Source: Sedimentisphaerales bacterium | Lineage (GTDB): Bacteria > Planctomycetota > Phycisphaerae > Sedimentisphaerales > Anaerohalosphaeraceae | Assembly (NCBI GenBank): GCA_016926155.1 | Contig: JAFGPC010000088.1 | Location: 1 to 46,499, forward strand | DNA length: 46,499 nucleotides | Direction of reading: 5' to 3' | Part shown: in pieces, positions 1 to 10,260 of the stretch | Layout: each line of letters begins with the position of its first letter | Position numbering within the stretch: the stretch's first letter is position 1 | Notes under the pieces: generated by a model | Databases searched by the model: none | Told to the model about the DNA's origin: nothing | What the model saw: the letters and a program-made list of their open reading frames with translations, nothing else | Program-made: the position numbers and the translations under genes

Positions 1-1
1 A

Positions 2-799
2 TCCCAGGCTCCTGATGCAGGTGCGGTTGCCTACGATAAACTCACAGGTACTGTTAAATGGAAAACGCCCAATCTTGGCAATGAATCATACGCCAGTCCT
101 TCCGTTGCAAAAATAGACGGAAAAGACCATATTGTAATGGTCATTTCATCGACGAATCCGATTGGACATCGAGAGTTGCCGCAGACTCTGGGTAAGATTG
201 TTGGAATAGAACCCCATACGGGAAAAATTTTATGGGAATATGACAAGTGGGAATGTCACATTTCCGTGCCGAGTGCTTTTGATGCCGGTAACAATAAAGT
301 GCTTGTTGCAGGTGGATATGAACACGGTGCAGTTATGCTACAAATCAAAAAACAATCAGACGGGGGCTACCGTATTGCGGAGCTTTTTAAACATAACAAT
401 TTTGGCGATCAAACCAAACCGCCATTATTATATAAAGGATATTTTTATGCTCAGTTCACAACCAATAGCACTCGTGACGGACTGGTATGTATGAACATGG
501 ACGGCGAGATCATGTGGAAGACAAATCGTGATCCAGCCTTCAATAAGGGAAGCATGATACTGGCTGACGAGCTGATTCTGGCGACCGACGGCAGCAAGTC
601 TTTGTATCTGATAGAGCCTGATCCATCCGGATTTAAACCTCTTGCATCGGCAGAGGTACTCGGAGAAGGAGGAGCAGACACGGAAGGCCTGTCACGATTT
701 GGAGGCCCAACCCAAAACTGGGCGCCACTTGCACTTTCCGATGGAAAGCTCCTGGTTCGAGACCAGACGCGGATGAGATGTGTCAAAGTCGCTCAATGA
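2..799 (+). CDS. PQQ-like beta-propeller protein, 5'-truncated by window edge
   Basis: The frame is open from base 2 to the TGA at 797-799, so the gene starts outside the window; about 265 residues are visible. Repeats of the type 'D-x-x-T-G-x-x-x-W' are seen (DKLTGTVKWKTP, PHTGKILWEYDKW, MDGEIMWKTN), the signature of PQQ-like/BamB-type propeller blades, plus YASPSVAKIDGKD and FGGPTQNWAPLAL segments. Such proteins are usually exported in Planctomycetota and resemble quinoprotein dehydrogenases, but most lack proven cofactor or activity. It lies 41 bp before another propeller gene on the same strand, so the two may share a transcript. The family call is firm; substrate and function are unknown. 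Confidence 0.8.
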   Translation, partial: SQAPDAGAVAYDKLTGTVKWKTPNLGNESYASPSVAKIDGKDHIVMVISSTNPIGHRELPQTLGKIVGIEPHTGKILWEYDKWECHISVPSAFDAGNNKVLVAGGYEHGAVMLQIKKQSDGGYRIAELFKHNNFGDQTKPPLLYKGYFYAQFTTNSTRDGLVCMNMDGEIMWKTNRDPAFNKGSMILADELILATDGSKSLYLIEPDPSGFKPLASAEVLGEGGADTEGLSRFGGPTQNWAPLALSDGKLLVRDQTRMRCVKVAQ

Positions 800-840
800 T
801 TCTAAAGAATGTTCAAAACAATTAATTCAAGGAGTAGATA

Positions 841-2205
<1,365 letters not shown>

Positions 2206-2215
2206 TGTATGAATC

Positions 2216-3730
2216 TTATTGGTTCATAAATGCGAACAGTGTCCGCATCGTAGCGACATAGAGCACGCCATTGGCGGCGACGGGCGTACTGGGGATGGGG
2301 CTGTCCAGCTTGACGGTATGGAGCAGATTCTTTTCCTTTGCAGCGGCAAAGACCCAGAAGGTGCCCTTTCGAGTACCCACATAGACCTTGTCGTCGGCAA
2401 CCAGATTCGAGCCCCAGATCTCATCTCCGGTTTCATGAGACCAGTATCCCTTGCCCGTTTTGGCATCGACGCAATGGACCGAGCCGTCGCAGTCGCCGAT
2501 AAAGACCAGCCCATCCCGCACCGAAGGCGTCGAACAGCAGTGTGGATCAGCCGAGTAGGACCACAGGTGTCCGGTCTCAGTGATATCGCCTGTACTGGTC
2601 GCATCGACGCATTTGAGCCAGGCCTGGTTTTTGCCCCACCAGATATCCCCCCCGCCGGTAATATAGACACGACCGTCATGGAAGACAGGCATGCTCTTGA
2701 TATTGCTGGGACTGGTTTCACGGTTGCGAATATATTGATGTACATTCTCCTTGGGAGCGGTCGGATCGAAGTCATACATCCAGACACGCTTAAGCGTAAG
2801 AATCTGCCCGGGCGGAGGCACTTCAGCAACCGGCTCAAAGGCATAACAGACTCCGTTGCCGCCGCAGAAGATGATCCGTTCCTTGCCATTGATCACACCC
2901 AGCGCCGGCGATGACCAGGTGGAATGGAATATGCGTGGGCCGATACCTTCGTTTTCGATGGCTACCAGCTTCCCGGTTTTTTTATGCACAACGATGAGGC
3001 TGGGCTGGTCCGGCACACGAACGGCGTCGTGCCTTTCGTTAAGACCGCTGCTGGTGTTGATGTAGAGGAAGTCACCATGGATCAGGATCGAGCAGTGGGC
3101 CCCATCGTGCGGATAGATGCCCCGCTCGGCAACAATATCATACAGCCAGAGGATATCGGCATCGGTTTTCGTTACTTCAACAGGATCGTTCCCTTCCGGC
3201 ACCATGTGCCGACCTTCATCGGTATACGGGCCGTCATTGCCATCGGCCTGACCATCCAGATCCAGACAGACGACCTCATTACGGTTGGTGACGACATAAG
3301 CAAGATCACCCTCGATCGTCGCCGTAGAGCATAAACCAATCCGGGGCCAGTCTTTGAAGGGATCGCCGTCGATTTTGGGCACGACAAGCTGCCAGCAGAA
3401 ACTGCCATCGCTCTCGTTGAAACAATACAGATTCGCCCGGTCCCCTCTGAGACGCGGATCGCGGGGCTTGGCGTTATTGGTGCCGATCAGGATCTTGCCG
3501 GATCCGACAACCGGCGTCGACCAGGTCTCAGTCCCCAGAGGAACGGACCATTTAAAGTTCTGTCCCGTGTCCGGATCAAAGGTAGTCGGAAGTGAGGTCT
3601 CAGCCGAAATCATATTGCGCGTATACTGCTGTCCCCACTGCGGCCGGTCCGCGGCAAGGCCGGGAAGACAGAGACAAACAACAAAAAGAAAGACCTGGAA
3701 ACAGCATAGCTTCATATGACGGGTATCCAT
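2216..3730 (-). CDS. Secreted PQQ-like beta-propeller protein
   Basis: This protein of about 504 residues reads leftward and converges on the preceding propeller gene. I chose ATG 3730 because AGGG lies about 7 bases upstream; ATG 3748 and ATG 3715 are alternatives in the same frame. The N-terminus has a hydrophobic signal core (CFQVFLFVVCLCLPGLAA) followed by DRPQWGQQYTRNM, again the usual start of exported planctomycete propellers. Blade motifs include FNESDGSFCWQL, KTGKLVAIEN, DAKTGKGYWSHETGDEIWGSN and GTRKGTFWVF. A candidate promoter lies at 3833-3860. Substrate and cofactor are unknown; a third propeller gene in 3.7 kb suggests local duplication followed by strong divergence. Confidence 0.83.
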   Translation of the reverse strand: MDTRHMKLCCFQVFLFVVCLCLPGLAADRPQWGQQYTRNMISAETSLPTTFDPDTGQNFKWSVPLGTETWSTPVVGSGKILIGTNNAKPRDPRLRGDRANLYCFNESDGSFCWQLVVPKIDGDPFKDWPRIGLCSTATIEGDLAYVVTNRNEVVCLDLDGQADGNDGPYTDEGRHMVPEGNDPVEVTKTDADILWLYDIVAERGIYPHDGAHCSILIHGDFLYINTSSGLNERHDAVRVPDQPSLIVVHKKTGKLVAIENEGIGPRIFHSTWSSPALGVINGKERIIFCGGNGVCYAFEPVAEVPPPGQILTLKRVWMYDFDPTAPKENVHQYIRNRETSPSNIKSMPVFHDGRVYITGGGDIWWGKNQAWLKCVDATSTGDITETGHLWSYSADPHCCSTPSVRDGLVFIGDCDGSVHCVDAKTGKGYWSHETGDEIWGSNLVADDKVYVGTRKGTFWVFAAAKEKNLLHTVKLDSPIPSTPVAANGVLYVATMRTLFAFMNQ

Positions 3731-3832
3731 AATATGCCCTGTCTTCATTCACGAAGGTTTTGGCCCGTTACTTATGTAACGTGTCAGCCATACGGGAAGG
3801 ACTCTGCCCTTACCTCATATCTATTATACCGA

Positions 3833-3860
3833 ATTGCACTCCAATCGCAAGTCTCTTGGA
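3833..3860 (-). promoter_or_regulatory. Sigma70-type promoter for the leftward propeller gene
   Basis: On the minus strand TTGCGA (3860-3855), a 16-bp spacer, then a perfect TATAAT (3838-3833). The 5' leader to ATG 3730 would be about 95 bases. Only the -10 is a full match, so confidence is moderate. Confidence 0.4.
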
Positions 3861-3942
3861 ATGGTTCAAAACTATACGAAGGAGGGCAAATCTGGTATCA
3901 TAAAGTCAAAATATTACTTCCATTGTGTTGGAGGTGTTCTGA

Positions 3943-6039
3943 ATGCGATCGATTACAGTCGTTGCCGGTTTTGTCGTTGTCCTCTTGTTTTCCGTCTGGA
4001 GTTTGGGAACTGTTTCTTTGTCAATTAATACAGACCGTGTTCCACAATATGATCGAATTGATATGGAAATTGACATAAATCAGATCTACGATAATCCTTT
4101 TGATCCGGAGGAGGTGGAATTGTCGATCCTGATAGATACTCCGGATGGCACGAGGATAACATTGCCGGGATTCTGGGCACAGGAGTATGAGACAAAATCG
4201 GTCACTGATGGCAACCGTAGAGTGTGGTGGTATCCCCTAGGAACAGGGAAATGGAAGGCCCGATTTGCACCGATGCAGGTCGGGACCTATCAGGTGCGGG
4301 CCAGATTTAGAGACTGCTCCGGAAGCCATGATTCAAACGGGAGATCTTTCCAAAGCACTTTGTCCGTAAACAAGGGTTTTGTGAGAGTCAACGAGACGGA
4401 TCCTCATTTTTTCACCTTAAGTAATGGTGATTTCTTTTTCCCCATCGGTCAAAACCTGGCCTTTATCGGTGAAGGGCAGTATGTAACCGTATCCAAAGCC
4501 CAAGCCATCTTTGAAAAATTGCAGGAAAACGGAGCCAATTTTGTACGGATCTGGACCTGCTGTGAGGATTGGGCTATGGCGATTGAAGCACGTAAGAGCG
4601 CCTGGGATCGATCCTGGAGCAGGCGAAAGGATCTGATCGTCAAGCATCCTGACGATCTGGATCGAAAGTGTATCCGGCTGACAACCCAATCGATCAATGT
4701 CGATCCTTCTCATCCAGTCGCCCTTCAACCAAATACAAGTTACAAGCTAGCAGGACGATTTCAAGGGAATCAATCGGGATTACATATCAGCCTGGATAAA
4801 AACACATGGCAGATTGAGTTGGAGAAACAAGGGGAACGGACTTCTTTTGAGAAGATTTACACGACCGATTCAAATCAATATTGGTTAGGTCGAATGAGTT
4901 TGAGAACTCAAGAGGGCGAAATTCTGCTGGATGAATTGACACTGACGGAAACCGGCGACGGGCCGAATCTGCTCTGGGAAGCTGACGTCAACCGCCCGGA
5001 CCGAGGTGTGTATAACCAGATTGATTGCTGGATGCTTGATGAAGTATTGGAGGCGGCCCGGGAAAATGATATTTATATAATGCTGTGTCTTTTAACACGC
5101 GATCTGTATATGGATTCGTTGAAAGATCCCCAAAGCGAAGAATATGCGCAGGCAATCAAGGATGCGAAGAATTTTCTTCGATATGCTGTCGCACGCTGGG
5201 GATACTCGACAAACGTGGCGGCCTGGGAATATTTTAATGAACAGAATCCGAGTCTTCCCACGGATCGCTTTTATACGGAAATGGGAGAATATCTGACAAA
5301 GATCGATCCCTATAAGCACTTAAGGACCACCAGTACGTGGCACCCTTCGCCTCGGGATTGCCGCCTTGATCAGATCGATGTTGCACAGCTTCACCATTAT
5401 ATGCGGCCGAGCGATAAGGATGGCTTTCAGGACGAAATAACGGTCTTGTTGGATCGGGGAAACTGGTTGAGAACCATCGGGCCGGGTAAGCCGGGATTGA
5501 TTGGAGAATTCGGCCTGGCAACGGACAAGTGGGGATTAAGCGACTTTATGAAAAAGGATATGGATGGCGTTCATTTTCATAATACGTTGTGGGCTTCGGT
5601 GTTTTCCGGCGCTGGGGGAACGGCAATGCTGTGGTGGTGGGATCAGTTGGACCGACAGGATTTATATCGACACTATTATCCTTTATCCGAGTTCCTGAAA
5701 AACGTGTCTTTTATCGGCATGAAACCGTTGCAGACTAGCATCTCCGGTACATCATTACGTGTGCTCGGATACCAAAACAAAACTTCCGCCGTTCTTTGGA
5801 TAGTTGATTCACAAGCGAACTGGTGGAATCAGGTTGTAAACAGGAAAAAGCCAACCACGATCGCATCCGCGACGCTCGAAATCCGCAATCTGGATTCGGA
5901 TGTCTATCAAATCCAATGGTTTGACACACATGAGGGAGACAATTTTCTCGAACAAACAGGACAAGCCACAAAGGCTGTTTTGCGTATCTCGATCCCCACT
6001 TTTATGGGTGATACCGCCTGCAAGATAATCAGACAGTAA
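3943..6039 (+). CDS. Secreted GH5-like glycoside hydrolase with DUF5060-type N-terminal domain
   Basis: A 698-residue protein starting at ATG 3943 behind GGAGGT. Residues 1-30 are a signal peptide. Residues about 35-140 look like the DUF5060 beta-sandwich seen before (beta/alpha)8 hydrolases (FWAQEYE, GTGKWKARFAPMQVGTYQVRA). The barrel begins near FFFPIGQNLAF and GANFVRIWTCCEDWAM. The putative acid/base is E433 in YFNEQN; the putative nucleophile is E522 in LIGEFGLA, as in clan GH-A. Between about residues 240 and 340 a beta-rich segment is inserted (NTSYKLAGRF to EILLDELTLTETGDGP), resembling a carbohydrate-binding jelly roll placed within the barrel. The C-terminal ~100 residues look like another beta domain. 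Likely an exported glycanase; substrate not assignable. Neighbouring sulfatases fit a polysaccharide-degrading lifestyle. Confidence 0.78.
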   Translation: MRSITVVAGFVVVLLFSVWSLGTVSLSINTDRVPQYDRIDMEIDINQIYDNPFDPEEVELSILIDTPDGTRITLPGFWAQEYETKSVTDGNRRVWWYPLGTGKWKARFAPMQVGTYQVRARFRDCSGSHDSNGRSFQSTLSVNKGFVRVNETDPHFFTLSNGDFFFPIGQNLAFIGEGQYVTVSKAQAIFEKLQENGANFVRIWTCCEDWAMAIEARKSAWDRSWSRRKDLIVKHPDDLDRKCIRLTTQSINVDPSHPVALQPNTSYKLAGRFQGNQSGLHISLDKNTWQIELEKQGERTSFEKIYTTDSNQYWLGRMSLRTQEGEILLDELTLTETGDGPNLLWEADVNRPDRGVYNQIDCWMLDEVLEAARENDIYIMLCLLTRDLYMDSLKDPQSEEYAQAIKDAKNFLRYAVARWGYSTNVAAWEYFNEQNPSLPTDRFYTEMGEYLTKIDPYKHLRTTSTWHPSPRDCRLDQIDVAQLHHYMRPSDKDGFQDEITVLLDRGNWLRTIGPGKPGLIGEFGLATDKWGLSDFMKKDMDGVHFHNTLWASVFSGAGGTAMLWWWDQLDRQDLYRHYYPLSEFLKNVSFIGMKPLQTSISGTSLRVLGYQNKTSAVLWIVDSQANWWNQVVNRKKPTTIASATLEIRNLDSDVYQIQWFDTHEGDNFLEQTGQATKAVLRISIPTFMGDTACKIIRQ

Positions 6040-6055
6040 TCGTAAAAGGAAATCG

Positions 6056-6328
6056 CTATGGTGAAGGAGACGTTGATCCTTTTGTTTCTGTTTGCACGTT
6101 CGAATCAATCTGCTTTCGAGGAGGATATTTTACAAGGAGCCGGGCGAGAATTTCCTCGTCACTCCAAAAGTCGGCTTGTTGCCTTTTGAGCAGATCGAAT
6201 TCAACGAGCATCTGCTGCCAGGCATTAGGATAGAGTTCTTTGAGTTTGTCAAGTACGGTTTCTCTTCGATGCTGCTGAACCGTACATCCTGTCGCTACAA
6301 GCAGTATTAAGATCAGTACAATCCGCAT
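6056..6328 (-). CDS. Small putative lipoprotein
   Basis: A 90-residue product read from ATG 6328, preceded by GAAAGGA at 8 bases; ATG 6349 seven codons upstream has AGGAG directly abutting it and is less likely. The N-terminus MRIVLILILLVATGC is a lipoprotein-type signal, with Cys at about residue 15. The mature part (LKELYPNAWQQMLVEFDLLKRQQADFWSDEEILARLLVKYP) is likely helical and charged. It is tail-to-tail with the glycoside hydrolase (16 bases between stops). I do not recognise the family. Presumed to be anchored at the membrane on the periplasmic side. Confidence 0.55.
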   Translation of the reverse strand: MRIVLILILLVATGCTVQQHRRETVLDKLKELYPNAWQQMLVEFDLLKRQQADFWSDEEILARLLVKYPPRKQIDSNVQTETKGSTSPSP

Positions 6329-6601
6329 TGTTTGAATCCTTTCAGGCATCTCCTATTTTGTAGGTAGACAACATTTTACCTTCGCAAAACAAATGTGTCT
6401 TGTGAAAAAAACCGGCAGAGGGTACCCATAAATGATAGCCCTTCTTTCCAGAGAGATATTTGCATTTTTCATAAGAGTCTGGTACTTTATCAGGTGAGCA
6501 ACGAACCAGAATGGAAAGTCGGAGTACAGTTAACGAGGCATCTTGTTTGATACGATACTGGATGGACAAATTATTTGTTAAAAAAACTCAGGAGGTCAGA
6601 T

Positions 6602-7381
6602 ATGAAGGAAGTCGGTCAGGGATTAAGTCGAAGATCTATTCTCAAGGGATCGATGGCCGGAGCGGCGGCTATAGCGGCATCGGGTGGATGTAGTATAATG
6701 CAAGGGAACAGCTTCAAGAATCCAGGTAATGCGGCTTTTTACGCAGAAAACGGAGCTTTTACACCTCAATCCGCAAAAGAGGCCTATTTTGCCATGATGA
6801 AGGCTTTAAACTATCCGATTCCTGATGTCTTGAAAACCGACGAATTCTGGGTATGTGATTTTCTGCAGAAGGATTTTGAACACCTGGGGATGGGCGGCAT
6901 CTTCTGGATCAACGCCAAAGGGAAATACGGTCAGACCGGAACCCAGGTTTATACAGGTCCTTTTGCAGGTGGGAATTTCGGTTACCTGGGACATGAGATA
7001 TTCCTGCTTCCGGGACAGGTTCTACCGGAGCATCGCCATGTCGGGGGCAATGAAGGATATGGACCAAAGATGGAGTCCTGGCATGTCAGATACGGCAGTG
7101 TCGAGTTTTTTGGCGAGTATAAAGGCGCCGGGGATGAAACGCTGATCAGTGAGATGTCGGAAAAAGAGCGTCCCTGGGGATTTGGCCAGGATTGGTTCAA
7201 ATCGAAATATGTAGCAAAACGGACAGCTCAATCCGGTAAACTCTATTCGCTCGAAGATCCGGAATCATGGCATTTCCAGCGGGCCGGAGCGCAAGGCGCC
7301 ATTGTCAGCGAATACGCGACCTACCATAACCAAGTGGAATTCAGCAAGCCGGGTATGGAGTTTGACAGCACAAAAGCATGA
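6602..7381 (+). CDS. Tat-exported cupin-like lipoprotein, distantly sugar-isomerase-like
   Basis: I start at ATG 6602, behind AGGAGGT; an ATG-in-frame extension to 6575 lacks this site. The 259-residue protein begins LSRRSILKGSMAGAAAIAASGGC: a twin-arginine signal ending in a lipobox Cys, so folded export and lipid anchoring are expected. The body has a cupin-like run: GGNFGYLGHEIFLLPGQVLPEHRHVGGNEGYGPKMESWHVRYGSVEFFGEY, where EHRH plus the downstream Glu and His could bind a metal. The layout (helical lead-in, then HxH and long WHVxxG strand) recalls the D-lyxose isomerase cupin family, but those are cytoplasmic, so this is only a weak guess. It stands alone, with a 220-base AT-rich leader. 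Confidence 0.6.
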   Translation: MKEVGQGLSRRSILKGSMAGAAAIAASGGCSIMQGNSFKNPGNAAFYAENGAFTPQSAKEAYFAMMKALNYPIPDVLKTDEFWVCDFLQKDFEHLGMGGIFWINAKGKYGQTGTQVYTGPFAGGNFGYLGHEIFLLPGQVLPEHRHVGGNEGYGPKMESWHVRYGSVEFFGEYKGAGDETLISEMSEKERPWGFGQDWFKSKYVAKRTAQSGKLYSLEDPESWHFQRAGAQGAIVSEYATYHNQVEFSKPGMEFDSTKA

Positions 7382-7441
7382 TCTTGGCCCTGAAAAGTGA
7401 GCGGATTCCGTATTAAAATAAGGATCTGATCGAAGTGGATA

Positions 7442-7834
7442 TCACTCTGAGGGTGGTTCGTCTCCAATTAGGGGACGGATTCGATCTACTTTGAAAATGA
7501 CAACATATTTGTTCGAATCATCTGCTTTGGGGTAAATGGCCGGCTGTTTTTCTCGAATCGCCGCCGCCAGGGAGGCATTGATTTCCTCCCGTAGTTTAGT
7601 CAAATACAGTCGGTATCCATTGTAGCCCGCTCCGTCTTCAATAAACAGGTATGCCGCATGCATTGTGGATTTGAGATTCTGATGGCTGAGACGCTGCCGC
7701 ATGACAAAGGCGACCGTTGTCGAATCCACAACATGCGGCTTGGCGTAAATAGCAAGATCGACATGTCCTTCCGGATCGGTTGTCCCAAGTACGCCGGTTC
7801 CCCTGGCATTCTCAAAATAACTCGCTAAATCCAT
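7442..7834 (-). CDS. Pyridoxamine 5'-phosphate oxidase-like flavin-binding protein
   Basis: The 130-residue protein is read from ATG 7834 with AAGGAA upstream; the open frame continues to 7933 but that extension has no good start and runs into the neighbouring gene. The split-barrel pattern is clear: DLASYFENARGTGVLGTTDPEGHVDLAIYAKPHVVDSTTVAFVMRQRLSHQNLKSTMHAAYLFIEDG, with the usual 'gtlaTvd..G.p..a....v.....i.f......h..nl..nP.v.l' layout. Family members bind FMN or F420/heme and act as small reductases or sensors. It follows the ferritin-like gene by 25 bases on the same strand, suggesting an oxidative-stress or iron/redox pair. Substrate unknown. Confidence 0.75.
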   Translation of the reverse strand: MDLASYFENARGTGVLGTTDPEGHVDLAIYAKPHVVDSTTVAFVMRQRLSHQNLKSTMHAAYLFIEDGAGYNGYRLYLTKLREEINASLAAAIREKQPAIYPKADDSNKYVVIFKVDRIRPLIGDEPPSE

Positions 7835-7859
7835 GACATATATTTCCTTATGAAAAAAC

Positions 7860-8351
7860 TCATTGTTTGTCTGAAGGATCGAGTCGTTCCAATGCTTCAT
7901 TGAGCGTTTCGATATGCTGCTTTTCTTCATCAATGATTTTACTGATCTGCTCGTCCGCGAATCGATCCATCACAAAATTTCCCAGGGCTTCAAAGTAGCG
8001 GATGCTGTCACGTTCTTTCTTGAGGGCTTCTTGAAGCACTTCGACCGGTGTGGTTCGCGAGCTGAATTCCCGGACCGGTTTGGATTCCATCGTAAAAATG
8101 CTCATGCCGGCAAGGGCTTTGTACTCTTCCGAGTCGGAAGGCTTCAAGTTCAGTCTCTGCTCATGAACAGCCTTTTTCATCTGATCATAACGCTGTTCGT
8201 GACGGAGTTCCCAGGCTGCCAGTCGCCGCAGCAGATCACATACTTCAGAATGTTCCAGGGTGTTGGCCGCTTCCTGATAAAATCGAGCTGCATCCCGCTC
8301 GATCTGCATGGCCACTTCGAATACCTCGACCGCATTTAACTCCTCGGTCAT
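7860..8351 (-). CDS. Ferritin-like (rubrerythrin-type) diiron protein
   Basis: I set the start at ATG 8351 (GGAAAGGGA upstream), giving 163 residues; the open frame upstream to 8726 is non-coding in character. Two four-helix-bundle metal motifs are visible: EVAMQIERDAARFYQEAAN with ELRHEQRY, and EALKKERDSIRYFEALGNF with IIDEEKQHIETL, i.e. two E...ExxH-type pairs as in ferritin-like/rubrerythrin domains. No rubredoxin CxxC segment is present. Likely role: iron binding, peroxide reduction or iron storage in the cytoplasm. A good promoter lies at 8404-8432, and the PNPOx-like gene follows 25 bases downstream in the same direction. Confidence 0.8.
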   Translation of the reverse strand: MTEELNAVEVFEVAMQIERDAARFYQEAANTLEHSEVCDLLRRLAAWELRHEQRYDQMKKAVHEQRLNLKPSDSEEYKALAGMSIFTMESKPVREFSSRTTPVEVLQEALKKERDSIRYFEALGNFVMDRFADEQISKIIDEEKQHIETLNEALERLDPSDKQ

Positions 8352-8403
8352 TTCTGTCCCTTTCCGACTCTTACCATTTATCTGGCGTTCGGATTTGATG
8401 AAG

Positions 8404-8432
8404 ATTATAGCGCTATTGTTCCTGAATAACAA
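8404..8432 (-). promoter_or_regulatory. Sigma70-type promoter for the ferritin-like/PNPOx pair
   Basis: On the minus strand TTGTTA (8432-8427), 17-bp spacer, perfect TATAAT (8409-8404). Predicted transcript start is about 46 bases before ATG 8351. The 256-base gap 8352-8607 separates this gene from the divergent sulfatase; no clear promoter was found for the latter. Confidence 0.6.
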
Positions 8433-8607
8433 GGAAAGAACCGAGGCCGGGAGATTCTCCTCCTTTTCACTTCGGATTGTTCCATGAGCTTGCCTGCCGG
8501 AAGGAACTTTGATAGGATAATACAAGACAGAAAACAGATATTGAATTCGACCTGAAAATGCTGTGTACAAGGCATTGGACAATCTTTTTTTTAGAATCGG
8601 AGGAAAC

Positions 8608-10149
8608 ATGGAATCCCATATTCTCACGCGTCGTACGTTTATGAGAATTGTCGGTTGTTCCGCAGCGACTGCTTTTTGTCCCTCGCTGCTCAAAGCGGGC
8701 CAAACTCGAAAGCCCAATGTTGTCATTATCTATGCCGATGATCTCGGATATGGGGATGTGGGTTGCTATGGAGCAACCGAGGTCAAAACGCCGAATATCG
8801 ACCGGCTGGCCTCGCAGGGACTGCGATTTACCAATGCTCATTCCTCCTCGGCCACCTGCACCCCCTCCCGCTACGCCATGCTGACCGGCGAATATCCCTG
8901 GCGCAAGAGGGGAACCGGCGTGCTGCCGGGTAGTGCCGCGATGATTATCTCGCCCGGGCGGACGACCTTGCCCTCGATCATGCAAAGGGCCGGCTATACG
9001 ACCGGTGTCGTGGGCAAATGGCACCTGGGGCTCGGCGATGGGAATGTGGACTGGAACGGCCAGATCAAACCAGGGCCGTTGGAGATTGGCTTCGATTATT
9101 GTTTCCTGATCCCGGCAACTGGAGATCGGGTGCCCTGTGTCTATGTGGAAAACCGGCATGTCGTAGGGCTCGATTCGTCCGATCCGATCCAGGTCAGTTA
9201 CGGCAAGTCGATTGGAAACGAGCCGACGGGCAAGGACCATCCGGAACTGCTGAAAATGCACCCCAGCCACGGGCACAACCAGACGATTGTCAACGGCATC
9301 AGCCGGATCGGCTATATGAGCGGAGGCAAAGCCGCCCGCTGGGTCGATGAGGACATGGCCGATACGATTACCGACAAGGCCAAGGCTTTTATCGAAAAAC
9401 ACAAACAGGAACCGTTCTTCCTCTATTTCTCCACGCATGATATTCATGTCCCGCGCGTGCCGCATCCCCGTTTTGTCGGCGAGAGCGGCCTCGGGCCCCG
9501 CGGCGATGCCATCGTTCAGTTTGACTGGTGTGTAGGCCAGATTCTCGAAACCCTGGAACGGCTCGGTCTTGTTGAAGACACACTGGTTATCTTCACCAGC
9601 GACAACGGTCCGGTCGTCGATGACGGGTACAAGGATCAGGCGGTCGAAAAACTCAATGGACACACGCCTTCCGGCCCCTTACGCGGCGGCAAATACAGCG
9701 CCTTCGATGCCGGAACCCGCATCCCCTTTGTTGTCCGCTGGCCTGGAAGGGTCAAAAAGGGCACTTCCGATGCCCTGGCCTGTCAGATCGATTTTCTGTC
9801 GTCCATGGCCTCCCTGACCGGTCAGAAACTTGCCGCTGAAGATGCCCCCGACAGCATTAACATCCTTGACGCCTTGCTCGGCGATTCGCCTGCCGGACGC
9901 GATCATCTCGTGGAACATGCCGGCACTCTGTCTTTGATCCGGGGTAACTGGAAATATATCGCCCCCAGCAGAGGAGCAAAGATGAGCAGGATGACCAATA
10001 TCGAACTGGGAAACGATCCCCAACCCCAGCTTTACGATTTGAAAAATGACCTGGGTGAAAAACACAACGTTGCGGAAGATCATCCGGACATCGTCGCCGA
10101 GATGGCAGCCATGCTCCAGAAGATCAGACAACAGGACCGCAGCCGATAA
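8608..10149 (+). CDS. Tat-exported type I sulfatase (arylsulfatase family)
   Basis: A 513-residue protein; start at ATG 8608 behind CGGAGGA (upstream in-frame ATG 8563 lacks a site). N-terminus: twin-arginine signal (LTRRTFMRIVGCSAATAFCPS). The alkaline-phosphatase-fold sulfatase domain begins RKPNVVIIYADDLGYGDVGCYG (metal-binding DD), followed by the formylglycine motif CTPSR with Cys84, which needs conversion by a sulfatase-maturing enzyme. VVGKWHLG, FFLYFSTHDIHVPRVPH and VIFTSDNGP supply the other conserved active-site segments. Expected to hydrolyse sulfate esters on a glycan or aryl substrate outside the cytoplasm; exact substrate unknown. The C-terminal subdomain (GNWKYIAP...PQPQLYDLKNDLGEKHNVA) is intact. 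No terminator was seen after it. Confidence 0.93.
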   Translation: MESHILTRRTFMRIVGCSAATAFCPSLLKAGQTRKPNVVIIYADDLGYGDVGCYGATEVKTPNIDRLASQGLRFTNAHSSSATCTPSRYAMLTGEYPWRKRGTGVLPGSAAMIISPGRTTLPSIMQRAGYTTGVVGKWHLGLGDGNVDWNGQIKPGPLEIGFDYCFLIPATGDRVPCVYVENRHVVGLDSSDPIQVSYGKSIGNEPTGKDHPELLKMHPSHGHNQTIVNGISRIGYMSGGKAARWVDEDMADTITDKAKAFIEKHKQEPFFLYFSTHDIHVPRVPHPRFVGESGLGPRGDAIVQFDWCVGQILETLERLGLVEDTLVIFTSDNGPVVDDGYKDQAVEKLNGHTPSGPLRGGKYSAFDAGTRIPFVVRWPGRVKKGTSDALACQIDFLSSMASLTGQKLAAEDAPDSINILDALLGDSPAGRDHLVEHAGTLSLIRGNWKYIAPSRGAKMSRMTNIELGNDPQPQLYDLKNDLGEKHNVAEDHPDIVAEMAAMLQKIRQQDRSR

Positions 10150-10260
10150 AAGATCTGTTTCCTTATGGTTTTCGGATGAATTAGATTGGATGAATAGGAA
10201 TACAACAACTTTGAAGTGTAAAGGTTGTCATAACTTTCAAAGGTAGTAAAAGTCATTCGT

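Noticed and set aside
6342-6569. 75-codon minus-strand frame between the small lipoprotein and the cupin gene
   Set aside because: It begins with TTG without a ribosome site and matches nothing I know. Some stretches look protein-like (SYEKCKYLSGKKGYHLW), so a decayed gene cannot be excluded.
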